Shown piece by piece: positions 47,096 to 54,863 of a stretch of 64,000 bases of DNA. The translations under genes were made by a program, and so were the position numbers. The notes under the pieces were generated by a model that saw only the letters and a list, made by a program, of their open reading frames with translations, ran no database searches and was not told the DNA's origin. Each line of letters starts with the position of its first letter. Position 1 is the stretch's first letter. This DNA is from Xanthomonas arboricola (lineage in GTDB: Bacteria > Pseudomonadota > Gammaproteobacteria > Xanthomonadales > Xanthomonadaceae): contig NZ_MIGY01000004.1 of the NCBI RefSeq assembly GCF_002940665.1, forward strand, positions 124,001 to 188,000, written 5' to 3'.

Positions 47096-47144
47096 TAGCA
47101 CCCTTAATGTGCTAACCAATTTCATACTGCACCAATATGGTGCA
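47096..47144. promoter_or_regulatory. Two tandem NtrC-binding sites upstream of glnA
   Basis: Site 1 is TGCACCAATATGGTGCA at 47128-47144, a near-perfect NtrC consensus. Site 2 is TAGCAC-N7-GTGCTA at 47096-47114. Both keep the GCAC-N7-GTGC core, and their centres are 31 bp (three helical turns) apart, about -98 and -129 from the predicted glnA start. This matches the spacing and position of the strong E. coli glnA enhancer. Site 1 is also within 70 bp of uppP. Confidence 0.8.
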
Positions 47145-47193
47145 TGCCGCTATGCACTATCCTGACGCCTCCCCCATCCCCCTCTCCAGTCCG

Positions 47194-47988
47194 ATGTCCG
47201 ATCTGATTTCCGCCCTGCTGTTGGGCATTCTCGAAGGCCTCACCGAATTCCTGCCGATCTCCAGCACCGGCCATCTGCTGATCGCCGAACAATGGCTCGG
47301 ACGCCGTTCTGACTTCTTCAACATCGTCATCCAGGCCGGCGCGATCCTGGCGATCTGCCTGGCGCTGCGGCAGAAGCTGTGGACCCTGGCCACCGGCCTG
47401 GGCCAACGCGACAACCGCGACTACGTGCTCAAGATCGGCGTGGCCTTCCTGGTTACCGCAGTGGTCGGGCTGATCGTGCGCAAGGCCGGCTGGCAGCTGC
47501 CGGAAACCGTGCAGCCGGTGGCCTGGGCGTTGCTGATCGGCGGGCTGTGGATGCTGGTGGCCGAGCACTTTGCCGGCAAATTGCCCGAGCGCGATGTGGT
47601 GACCTGGAAGGTCGCCATCGCGGTAGGCCTGGCGCAGGTGGTGGCCGGTGTGTTCCCCGGCACCTCGCGCTCGGCCTCGGCGATCTTCCTGGCCATGCTG
47701 CTGGGCCTGAGCAAGCGCTCGGCGGCGGCGGATTTCGTGTTCATGGTGGGCATCCCGACCATGTTCGCGGCCAGCGCCTATGCCCTGCTGGAAATGTACA
47801 AGGAAGGCGGCGTCGGCAGCGAGAACTGGGCCGATGTGGCGGTGGCCTTCGTGGCGGCGACCATCACCGGCTTTGTGGTGGTGAAGTGGCTGCTGGGCTA
47901 CATCAAGAAGCACCGCTTCACGGTGTTTGCGGTCTACCGCATCGTGCTGGGCGCTGCCCTGCTGTTGTGGCTGCCGGCGCTGGCCTGA
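47194..47988 (+). CDS. uppP: Undecaprenyl-diphosphate phosphatase UppP (BacA)
   Basis: The 264-residue membrane protein has the UppP signatures: GILEGLTEFLPISSTGHL near the N-terminus (catalytic Glu and the first loop) and the later PGTSRSASAIFLAMLLG containing the second conserved loop with Arg and Ser. Eight hydrophobic helices are visible. It recycles the carrier lipid of peptidoglycan and O-antigen synthesis and confers bacitracin tolerance. The ATG at 47194 gives the usual MSDLISALLLG start, but no ribosome site is obvious; ATGs at 47152 and 47137 are in frame. It diverges from glnA. Confidence 0.93.
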   Translation: MSDLISALLLGILEGLTEFLPISSTGHLLIAEQWLGRRSDFFNIVIQAGAILAICLALRQKLWTLATGLGQRDNRDYVLKIGVAFLVTAVVGLIVRKAGWQLPETVQPVAWALLIGGLWMLVAEHFAGKLPERDVVTWKVAIAVGLAQVVAGVFPGTSRSASAIFLAMLLGLSKRSAAADFVFMVGIPTMFAASAYALLEMYKEGGVGSENWADVAVAFVAATITGFVVVKWLLGYIKKHRFTVFAVYRIVLGAALLLWLPALA

Positions 47989-48003
47989 GACCGCCATGCG
48001 GTC
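47989..48003 (+). terminator. Small hairpin after uppP
   Basis: GACCGC-CAT-GCGGTC directly follows the uppP stop. The stem is only 6 bp and has no T-tract, so terminator function is weakly supported. Confidence 0.3.
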
Positions 48004-48124
48004 GCGTGCCTTGCAGGTTGAGCCGGCGCGACATGCAGGGCACGTGGCCGGGCAGTGACGTGCGTCATTGCCCTGGCCGCGCGGTGGCGGTATCACTGAC
48101 ATATCGATCACCGGGAGCCGCCGC

Positions 48125-48937
48125 ATGCGTGCCGTGTTGTTTGCCCCTGCACTGCTGGCAGCGGGCGTGACGGCCTGCGGGTCGAACACGCCGCCGCAGG
48201 CGCCCGGATCCAGCGCCGACCCCGCTGCCGCCGAGCCGGCCGCGAGCACCCCAACCGCCGCCGACAATGCGCCGTTACAGGCCGCCTTGCAGGCGCAACA
48301 CTGGCAGCTGCAACAGGCCAGCGATGCGCACGGCACCGCCTTGCGCAGTCTGTTCGTCGCCGGCACCCCGCCCTTGCAGCTGGATTTCAGCGATCACCGC
48401 ATCCAGGTCAGCCAGACCTGCAACGCATTGGGCGCCGACTACAGCGTGGCGCAGGCGCATTTGCAGATCGGCCGGGTGGTGTCGAGCAAACGCCTGTGCG
48501 CGCAACCGCGGCGGATGGCCCAGGAACGCGCCGCCAGCGCGTTGCTGTCCGGGCGCTTCGCGGTGGCATTGAACGCCGCACAAAACGGTCGGCAGCTGAC
48601 CCTGACCCGCAGCGACGGCACCCGGCTGGTGTTCGGCGGTGTCGCCACGGCCGCCACCCGCTATGGCGGCCCCGGTCAGACGCTGCTGATCGAAGTGGCG
48701 GCCGACACCGTGCCATGCGGGTCCGACCCGGCACGCCAATGCCTGCAACTGCGCGAACACACCGCCGATGGACAGCCTGCGAGCCGCAACTGGCAGCCCT
48801 TCGATGGCAGGATCGAAGGCTTCGAACACGAAGCAGGCATCCGCACCCTGCTGCGCGTCACCCGCTACCCGGCTGCCGCAGGCACGGACGGTGCGCCGGT
48901 GTACGTGCTCGAGCAGATGATCGAAGCCAACGGTTAG
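48125..48937 (+). CDS. META-domain and DUF4377 lipoprotein
   Basis: The 270-residue protein has a lipoprotein signal with Cys18 (AAGVTAC) and an Ala/Pro-rich linker to about residue 55. A META (HslJ-like) domain follows with HWQLQQA, LDFSDHRIQVSQTCNALGADY and the later RSDGTRLVF. A C-terminal DUF4377 domain ends VYVLEQMIEA. HslJ-type domains are linked to envelope stress and novobiocin resistance in E. coli, but the role here is unknown. The ATG at 48125 is chosen for the signal peptide. Confidence 0.82.
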   Translation: MRAVLFAPALLAAGVTACGSNTPPQAPGSSADPAAAEPAASTPTAADNAPLQAALQAQHWQLQQASDAHGTALRSLFVAGTPPLQLDFSDHRIQVSQTCNALGADYSVAQAHLQIGRVVSSKRLCAQPRRMAQERAASALLSGRFAVALNAAQNGRQLTLTRSDGTRLVFGGVATAATRYGGPGQTLLIEVAADTVPCGSDPARQCLQLREHTADGQPASRNWQPFDGRIEGFEHEAGIRTLLRVTRYPAAAGTDGAPVYVLEQMIEANG

Positions 48938-49020
48938 CGGGTGTGGCGGCACCAGGGGCACCGTTGGCCGCACCGGCCCCGGGCACCCTATCCGGTGTGG
49001 CGCAGGACCGTTCGTTGCCG

Positions 49021-49632
49021 TCAGCGCAGCGCCGGATTCAGCGTGTAGGTGCCGTGCAACGCCGCCTCGGCCAGCACATGGCCCTGGATCGCCGCCAGCA
49101 CATCGGCCGCGGTGAAGGTCTCGGGCAGGCCGAGTTGCGCCACGTCCAGCGCAAACACGCGGAAGAAGTAGCGGTGCACACGCAGGTCGTTGAACGGCGG
49201 GTACGGGCCGTCGTAGCCCAGATAGTTGCCGGCCATGTCGGCATTGCCGGCGAACCATTCGGTATACGAATTCAGGCCCTGGCGCGCACCGGCCGGGCCG
49301 GCCGGCTGCTGCTTGCCCTTGGGCACGAAGCCGTCGCTGCAGCTGCCTGCGGCGATCGCATGCACGTCCGCAGGGATATCGGCCATCGCCCAATGCACAA
49401 AGTCGGTGCGTGGCTGATCGACCGGAATCTGCACGTCGTCGCGGCCCACGGTCTCCGGCACGGTCGGTACATCCGGGTCCAGGCACAGCAGCGCGAACGA
49501 GCGCGTGCCGGCCGGTACCTCGCTCCAGGCCAGATGCGGGTTGCGGTTGGGCGCAAAGCCCTCGGGCGTTCCGGCGGCAAATTCCGCCGCGATGGGCTTG
49601 CCGTTTTCGATGCTGTTGCTGGTCAGGCGCAT
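49021..49632 (-). CDS. YbhB/YbcL-type phosphatidylethanolamine-binding (PEBP) family protein
   Basis: The 203-residue protein has the bacterial PEBP motifs: NRNPHLAWSEVPAGTRSFALLCLDPD, then VHWAMADIPADV (equivalent to the DPD and GxxH pocket strands), and the C-terminal HRYFFRVFAL followed by YTLNPALR. Bacterial members have unknown ligands and are not kinase regulators despite the name. GGAG lies 9 nt before the ATG at 49632; there is no signal peptide. The 430 bp upstream contain a REP-like doublet at 49896-49996. Confidence 0.87.
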   Translation of the reverse strand: MRLTSNSIENGKPIAAEFAAGTPEGFAPNRNPHLAWSEVPAGTRSFALLCLDPDVPTVPETVGRDDVQIPVDQPRTDFVHWAMADIPADVHAIAAGSCSDGFVPKGKQQPAGPAGARQGLNSYTEWFAGNADMAGNYLGYDGPYPPFNDLRVHRYFFRVFALDVAQLGLPETFTAADVLAAIQGHVLAEAALHGTYTLNPALR

Positions 49633-49895
49633 GCGGGGGTCTCCGAGGGAATGAGGCCGACCAGGGTGCCTGGGCCCGCGCCGCAGAGGAAGCCATCGCC
49701 ATGGAACCCTCTGGTGCGCCCGGCCGGGTTTATCGCTGCCGTTCATCACGCCAGCGGACACCGTGGCCGCGTGATCGTGCATCGGTAACGTGGACGCTGC
49801 AGCGCCCGCGTGCCGCATCGCGCGCCGTCCGCGTGCGCTCGGCAGGCAGCACCATAGTCAGTCAGTGCTGGCGCCGACCAATCTGCCCCGATCCG

Positions 49896-49996
49896 TAGGA
49901 GCGGCCCTGGCCGCGACGGGGCGTTCTCGGTAACGCCACATCATTCGGTGGCGACGCATCGTCAGCAACGCCTCGTCGCGGCCGGGGCCGCTCCTA
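49896..49996. repeat. REP-like doublet (two 30-bp inverted arms)
   Basis: A 30-bp sequence beginning TAGGAGCGGCCCTGGCC at 49896-49925 is repeated in inverted form at 49967-49996 with 28 of 30 bases identical. The 41-bp core holds a second smaller inverted pair (CGCCAC/GTGGCG). The TAGGAGCGGCC...GGCCGC unit is a common dispersed repeat of xanthomonads. It lies between the PEBP gene and the TPR protein and contains no gene. Confidence 0.8.
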
Positions 49997-50059
49997 TGAG
50001 GCGGTGCGAGCTGCGCCGCCGATGGCATGCCGCACCCGCGCAGCCGTGCTGGGCGGCGC

Positions 50060-52132
50060 TCAGTCCTGCGGGTAGCCAAAGCGCACAGCAATCAACGTGA
50101 GCAGATCGAATTGCGCGCCCAGTACGTTGCGGTAGTTGCGCCAGCGACCCGCGGCCAGGCGGGCCGGGCCGCGCGGTTCGACCAGCGGAAAGCGCAGGCC
50201 GAACGCCTGTTCCAGCGCGGTGGAGATGCCTTGCGGGTCGCTCTCGATGCCGTCCAGGCGGATGATCCGGTGCGGATACAGATCGCGCTCATGCAGCACC
50301 GCGAGCTGTTCCAGCGCCGTCAGCAGCCAGTCGGCGGCCTGCTGCGGCGATTGCACGGCCAGCGGTGCCGGCGCGCCGGCCGACAGCCAGTCCAGCAGCA
50401 TGTCGCGCGGGTCGCGTAGCGCAATCGCCAGCCGGCCTTCGGGCAGGTGCGGGCGCAGCGCGGTCAGCAAGGTGTTGTCCCACCACAGCAGCCAGTCGAT
50501 GACGTTGCCGTCGTCGATGCCGCGCCGCGGCAGCTGCGCCTTCCAGCCTTCCACCAGCGCCATCGGCGCCAGCTCGCCCGACGCCAGCTGCTCGACGGTG
50601 CGGTAGCTCTGCAGCGCATCGGACGGCGGCGTGCTGCCATAGCGGTCGTCGCGCACCAGCGGGGTGGCCGCGCCCATCACCGCGACCAGGCGTTCGACAT
50701 GCGAGCCGGGCGTGCCCCATACGAACAGCGGCCGTGCCGTCACCGTTTCAGGAATGGTCCCCAGCTCCGGCCACTGCATCGGCTGCTTGGCGGCCTGCGG
50801 CGGCAACGGCAGGCGGTGCTGGGCCTGTTCGCGCTGGAACTGCATCCAGGTCGCCACGGCGGCGTCGGGCTGGCCGGCGCGGTCCTGCACATTGCCCAGC
50901 CACGGCCGCAGCACGGTCTGCTGGGGCTCGGGCAACGAATCGATCAGCGATTGCACGCAGGCGATCGCCGCCGGCGGGTCGCGCTCCAGCAGCGCTTCGA
51001 CGATGCGCTGCTCGCCGCTGATGCGGCCCGGCTCCACCGCCACGATCTGGCGCGCCACCATTTCCGCCTGTTCGGCATGGCCCTGCATGTCGTGCACGCG
51101 CATCAGCGCTTCCAGCGCCGGCAGATGCTCGGGCATGCCCAGCAGCCAGCGCTCGATCACCGCCTGCGCCTGCGGCCCGCCGACCGGCTCCACCGCCAGC
51201 CGCGCCAGCCACAGGTCGTGCGCATTGGCCGAGGTGGCCAGCGCCGCGTCCAGGGTGTCGCGCGCATCGTCCACCGCGCCCAGCCGCTCCCAGGCGGTCA
51301 GCAAGGCATGCAGGGTGCGGCGGTCGGCCGGCCAGTGGGCCAGCGCCAGGCGCAGGTGCGCGGCGGCCTGGTCGGGGCGGCCGGCCTGCAATTCCATCTC
51401 GCCGGCAAGCCGGCGCATGGCCGGGAGATCGCCGCCGGGCTGGGCGAACACGCCCTGCATCGCGGCCAGCGCGTCGTCCAGGCGGCCCTGGCGCTGGGCG
51501 AGCTGGGCGATGAAGGCGCGCAGCGCGGTACCCGGCGGATTGAGCTCCACCACGCGCTCGAAGGCGCGCTCGGCAAACGCGAAGTGCTCCTTCTGCAGAT
51601 ACGCAAAGCCCAGCGCGAACATCACCCGCGGGTCGTCGGGCAGTTGCTCGGCGGCACGGGTCAGCAGCGACAGCGCGCGCTCGCCCTGGCCGCGACGCAG
51701 CTCCACCACGCCATCGACGGCCAACAGCTGCGGGTGCTCGGGCGCCAGACGTGCGGCGGTGCGGCTCAGCCGCTGCGCCTCGTCCAGATCGCCGCGCGCC
51801 ACCGCCAGATGCGCCTGCATCACGTAGGCGTTGAACTGGTTGGGGTCGAGCGCGGTGGTGCGCGACAGCGCATCGTCCGCCGCGGACAGCTCGCGCATCG
51901 CCAACAGCAAGCCGGCGCGCAGCAGGTGCAGGTCGGCATCTTCCGGCGTCAGCGTCAGCGCGGTTTCGATGCTGGCCAGCGCCAGCGCCGGTTGACCCTG
52001 CTGCTGCAGGGCCAAACCCAGCCAACGATGCGTGGCGGCGGTCTCGGGCGCGCTGAGGACCCACTCGCGGGCCAGCGCCACCGCATCGTCGGCCGCATTG
52101 CGGCGCAGGGCTTGAAGAATGGCGTCTTGCAT
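50060..52132 (-). CDS. TPR protein with a C-terminal sulfotransferase-like domain
   Basis: The 690-residue protein has about ten TPR repeats from residue 1 to ~430 (for example THRWLGLALQQQGQPALALA and VMFALGFAYLQKEHFAFAER). A domain resembling a sulfotransferase follows: FVWGTPGSHVERLV fits the 5'-phosphosulfate loop and IALRDPRDMLLDWL the 3'-phosphate loop with its Arg. The C-terminal GRWRNYRNVLG motif matches the end of many sulfotransferases. The usual Lys of the first loop is replaced, so donor binding may be altered. No signal peptide is visible. The acceptor is unknown; such fusions are known in proteobacteria. Confidence 0.75.
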   Translation of the reverse strand: MQDAILQALRRNAADDAVALAREWVLSAPETAATHRWLGLALQQQGQPALALASIETALTLTPEDADLHLLRAGLLLAMRELSAADDALSRTTALDPNQFNAYVMQAHLAVARGDLDEAQRLSRTAARLAPEHPQLLAVDGVVELRRGQGERALSLLTRAAEQLPDDPRVMFALGFAYLQKEHFAFAERAFERVVELNPPGTALRAFIAQLAQRQGRLDDALAAMQGVFAQPGGDLPAMRRLAGEMELQAGRPDQAAAHLRLALAHWPADRRTLHALLTAWERLGAVDDARDTLDAALATSANAHDLWLARLAVEPVGGPQAQAVIERWLLGMPEHLPALEALMRVHDMQGHAEQAEMVARQIVAVEPGRISGEQRIVEALLERDPPAAIACVQSLIDSLPEPQQTVLRPWLGNVQDRAGQPDAAVATWMQFQREQAQHRLPLPPQAAKQPMQWPELGTIPETVTARPLFVWGTPGSHVERLVAVMGAATPLVRDDRYGSTPPSDALQSYRTVEQLASGELAPMALVEGWKAQLPRRGIDDGNVIDWLLWWDNTLLTALRPHLPEGRLAIALRDPRDMLLDWLSAGAPAPLAVQSPQQAADWLLTALEQLAVLHERDLYPHRIIRLDGIESDPQGISTALEQAFGLRFPLVEPRGPARLAAGRWRNYRNVLGAQFDLLTLIAVRFGYPQD

Positions 52133-52190
52133 GGCGGAGGGCGTGTCCAGGACAAACGCCTATTGTAACGATGCGCGAGGTGGCGCCGAC

Positions 52191-53177
52191 TTACGCCTGC
52201 ACCGCCAGCCGTTCGGCCACCCAGCGTTCGGCGAATCCATCGCCGCGGGCGTTTTCCAGAAAGCCGCAGTGGCCGCCCCAGCGCGCGATTTCCAGCTGTG
52301 CGTGCGCCGGCAGCTGCCAGCCGGCGAAATCCTCGAACGGAATGACCGGATCGTCTTCGGCCATCAGGATGTCGACCGGCACCTGCAGACCGGCCAGGCG
52401 CTCGCCGGCGATCGAATAACTCTCGAAATACGCTTCCAGCGTGCCATGCCCGGTGTGCTGCTCGGCCAGCCAGGCCATCAACCCGCGCATGTCCAGCGCC
52501 AGGGTGGCGTCGTCGTAGCCGTGCTGATCGGGGAACAGCTTGCGCTTGCGCAGCAGCGAGTCGCGCCACTTGCGGCGGAAATACCAATCGTAGAACTGCG
52601 GGCCTTTTTCCAGCTGCAGCATCGTCGCCGCCGGGTCCAGCAGCGGGCACACCGCCGCCACGCGCGCCAGCGGCAGACCGGCCGCCGGTGCACGCAGTGC
52701 CAGCCGCAACGCGAAATTGCCACCCAGCGAATAGCCCGCCGCCAGCAGCTGCGGCGCGGGGAACCGTCGCCACAGATCGCCCGCCGCATTGACCACTTCC
52801 CCGATCCGATCGGAGTGGAACAGGTCCACGTTGAGGTGGTGCGTGCCGCCGTGGTCGCGGAAGTTCAGCCGGAACACCTGATAGCCCAGGCCGAGCAGGC
52901 GCGCGGCGGTCAGCCGCATGTAGTTCGAGTCGGCACTGCCTTCCCAGCCGTGCAGCAGCAGCACCGTGCCGCGTACCGGCGCATCGCCGGGCGGGATGCT
53001 CATCCAGCCCTGCAGGCGCACGCCGTCGCCGCCGTCGAGAATGTGTTCGCTGGTCACCGCGCCGCTGGCGGCCAGCACCTGGCGGCTGCGGATCCGGCGC
53101 AAGGCACTGCTGCCCAGCACCGATTGCACATGCGGGTTGCGCAGCCAGCGCGGCGGCAGATAGTCGGAGGCGTTCAT
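52191..53177 (-). CDS. YheT-type alpha/beta hydrolase
   Basis: The 328-residue protein is an alpha/beta hydrolase with the YheT signatures: YLPPRWLRNPHVQSVLGS at the N-terminus, LLLHGWEGSADSNYMRLTA, the nucleophile elbow GYSLGGNF, and the C-terminal His in RWGGHCGFLE. The family is often called 'hydrolase of the lipase/esterase type' and its substrate is unknown. The gene lies 58 bp downstream of the TPR gene and 63 bp from the acyltransferase gene on the same strand, so the three could share an mRNA. Confidence 0.87.
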   Translation of the reverse strand: MNASDYLPPRWLRNPHVQSVLGSSALRRIRSRQVLAASGAVTSEHILDGGDGVRLQGWMSIPPGDAPVRGTVLLLHGWEGSADSNYMRLTAARLLGLGYQVFRLNFRDHGGTHHLNVDLFHSDRIGEVVNAAGDLWRRFPAPQLLAAGYSLGGNFALRLALRAPAAGLPLARVAAVCPLLDPAATMLQLEKGPQFYDWYFRRKWRDSLLRKRKLFPDQHGYDDATLALDMRGLMAWLAEQHTGHGTLEAYFESYSIAGERLAGLQVPVDILMAEDDPVIPFEDFAGWQLPAHAQLEIARWGGHCGFLENARGDGFAERWVAERLAVQA

Positions 53178-53240
53178 GCGCTCATCGGGCCAGACAAGAT
53201 GGTGCTGGCCGCAGGGAGGATGAGCGTTTGCATCGTCGGC

Positions 53241-54044
53241 TCAGGACTCCATCGCCGCGATGATGCGTTGCCGCGAGGTATCGGCCAGGCGGCGACGGCC
53301 TTCGATATCCAGCGCGCGGATCGGCTCGAGAAAATGCACCTCGGCCAGTCGCGACGGCTCGCCGAGCAGACGCACGATATTGGCGAAGAAACTCTCGCGC
53401 TCGCCGAACGCCACCACCGCCTGCGCATTGCCGCGCTCGCCGTAACGCAGCGCCACCGGCTGCACCGGCACGCCGGCCTCGACCGCGGCCTGGAAGATGC
53501 GCGCATGGAACGGGCCGACTTCGGTACCGCCACGGGTGCGGCCTTCGGGAAACACGCCCACCGGCTTGCCGCTGCGCAGGCGCAACAGCATTTCCTGCAG
53601 CACCCCGCCCAGCGATTCGGTATTGCCGCGCTGATGGAAGATGGTCTGGCCCTTGGTCGCCAGCCAGCCGACCAGCGGCCAGCCGGCGATTTCGCGCTTG
53701 GCCACAAAACCCATCACGCGCTGGCTGTGCAGCATCGAGATGTCGACCCAGCTGACATGGTTGGCCACGAACAGGGTCGCGCCCGGCAGCGGGGTGCCGA
53801 AGCGACGCAGGCGAAACCCGAAGATGCGCATCAGGTTGCCCTGCCACCAACGGATCATCAGCTCGTCCAGGGTGTCGTCGCGCCCGGTACGGATGCGCGC
53901 CAGCGGCGGTGCCACCACGCACAGCATGGTGATCGGCAGGCAGATGCTCAGATGCATCAGCAACAACGGCACCCGATACAGGTACCGGAACCAACGCAAC
54001 ACGCTGCCAGCATCGCGCGTGGCGTCCAGGGATGACTCGCTCAT
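53241..54044 (-). CDS. Lysophospholipid acyltransferase family protein (PlsC type)
   Basis: The 267-residue protein has a hydrophobic helix at about 21-45 (LLLMHLSICLPITMLCVVAP), then HX4D as NHVSWVD near residue 100 and the phosphate block FPEGRTRGGTEV near residue 168. It likely acylates lysophosphatidate or a related lysolipid at the membrane. It differs from the short acyltransferase at 3673-4302. The ATG at 54044 was chosen because the upstream reading frame lacks conserved sequence; no strong ribosome site is visible. It lies 117 bp downstream of the thioesterase gene. Confidence 0.87.
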   Translation of the reverse strand: MSESSLDATRDAGSVLRWFRYLYRVPLLLMHLSICLPITMLCVVAPPLARIRTGRDDTLDELMIRWWQGNLMRIFGFRLRRFGTPLPGATLFVANHVSWVDISMLHSQRVMGFVAKREIAGWPLVGWLATKGQTIFHQRGNTESLGGVLQEMLLRLRSGKPVGVFPEGRTRGGTEVGPFHARIFQAAVEAGVPVQPVALRYGERGNAQAVVAFGERESFFANIVRLLGEPSRLAEVHFLEPIRALDIEGRRRLADTSRQRIIAAMES

Positions 54045-54161
54045 TGACGGAACGGGACCGGTACCAGGGGAAGGAAGCGCAACTATTGTGACAGCAGCGT
54101 GGCCTGCGCGCAGTGCCCGCCGCGGGTGGCGCTGTTCCACCCATGCACTTGCACGGCGTGC

Positions 54162-54590
54162 TCAGCCATTGCTGCGCGGGACCACGGCCAGGGTCAGCCG
54201 CGAGACGCAGACGCGCTTGCCGGCCGGATTCTCGATGGTGATGTCCCACACCTGGGTGCTGCGTCCCACATGCACCGCACGCGCAGTGCCGGTGACCAGG
54301 CCGTCGGTGGCGGCGCGCAGGTGATTGGCATTGATCTCCAGCCCCACGCACATCTGGGCGGTCATATCCACGCACAGGTTGCCGGCGCTGCTGCCCAGGG
54401 TTTCAGCCAATACCACCGACGCACCGCCGTGCAGCAGGCCATACGGCTGCTTGGTGCGCGCATCCACCGGCATGGTGGCGCTCAACCAGTCGTCGCCGGC
54501 GGCGGTGAACACGATGCCCAGATGGTCGATCAAGGTATCGCGGCTGGAGGCGTTGAGGGCGGCCAGGTCGACGGGTTCGCGGAAGGTCAT
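54162..54590 (-). CDS. Hot-dog-fold thioesterase (PaaI/MenI type)
   Basis: The 142-residue protein has the 4HBT fold: DHLGIVFTAAGDDWLSATMPVD, the catalytic helix block QPYGLLHGGASVVLAETLGS and NANHLRAATDGLVTGTARAVH. The Glu in this helix and the GLLHGG block match thioesterases that act on aromatic or fatty acyl-CoA, such as YbgC or MenI relatives. The substrate is unknown. The ATG at 54590 gives the typical N-terminus; the frame upstream runs into the heptamer repeat. Confidence 0.87.
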   Translation of the reverse strand: MTFREPVDLAALNASSRDTLIDHLGIVFTAAGDDWLSATMPVDARTKQPYGLLHGGASVVLAETLGSSAGNLCVDMTAQMCVGLEINANHLRAATDGLVTGTARAVHVGRSTQVWDITIENPAGKRVCVSRLTLAVVPRSNG

Positions 54591-54594
54591 AGGC

Positions 54595-54663
54595 TGGGGA
54601 TTGGGGATTGGGGATTGGGGATTGGGGATTGGGAATCGGGAATCGGGAATCGGGAATCGGGAA
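54595..54663. repeat. Heptamer repeat tract, nine units
   Basis: Five copies of GGGGATT followed by four copies of GGGAATC, with a clean switch in the middle. It lies directly upstream of the thioesterase start and reads into its leader. It is the longest of three such tracts in the window and could vary in copy number. The remaining 54664-54863 bases contain nothing else. Confidence 0.85.
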
Positions 54664-54863
54664 GCATCTGCGGCGCTGGGGTTGGATGCAACTGCCTTTG
54701 GCTGTCGCTGCAAGCCAAGCCATGGTGGTGACTTCAGCTGGTTGGCGGTGTGCGGCGCGCCGCCCATCTACTGCAGCGCACCGCGCCATTGCAGCGGTAC
54801 GTCACTCCACGATGCACCAGTTACCACGCGTCGCTCGATGCAGGCCCCGGACCGGCGCGGCGA

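Noticed and set aside
54595-54663. Heptamer tract considered as a CRISPR array
   Set aside because: Units of 7 bp without spacers and without cas genes cannot be CRISPR.
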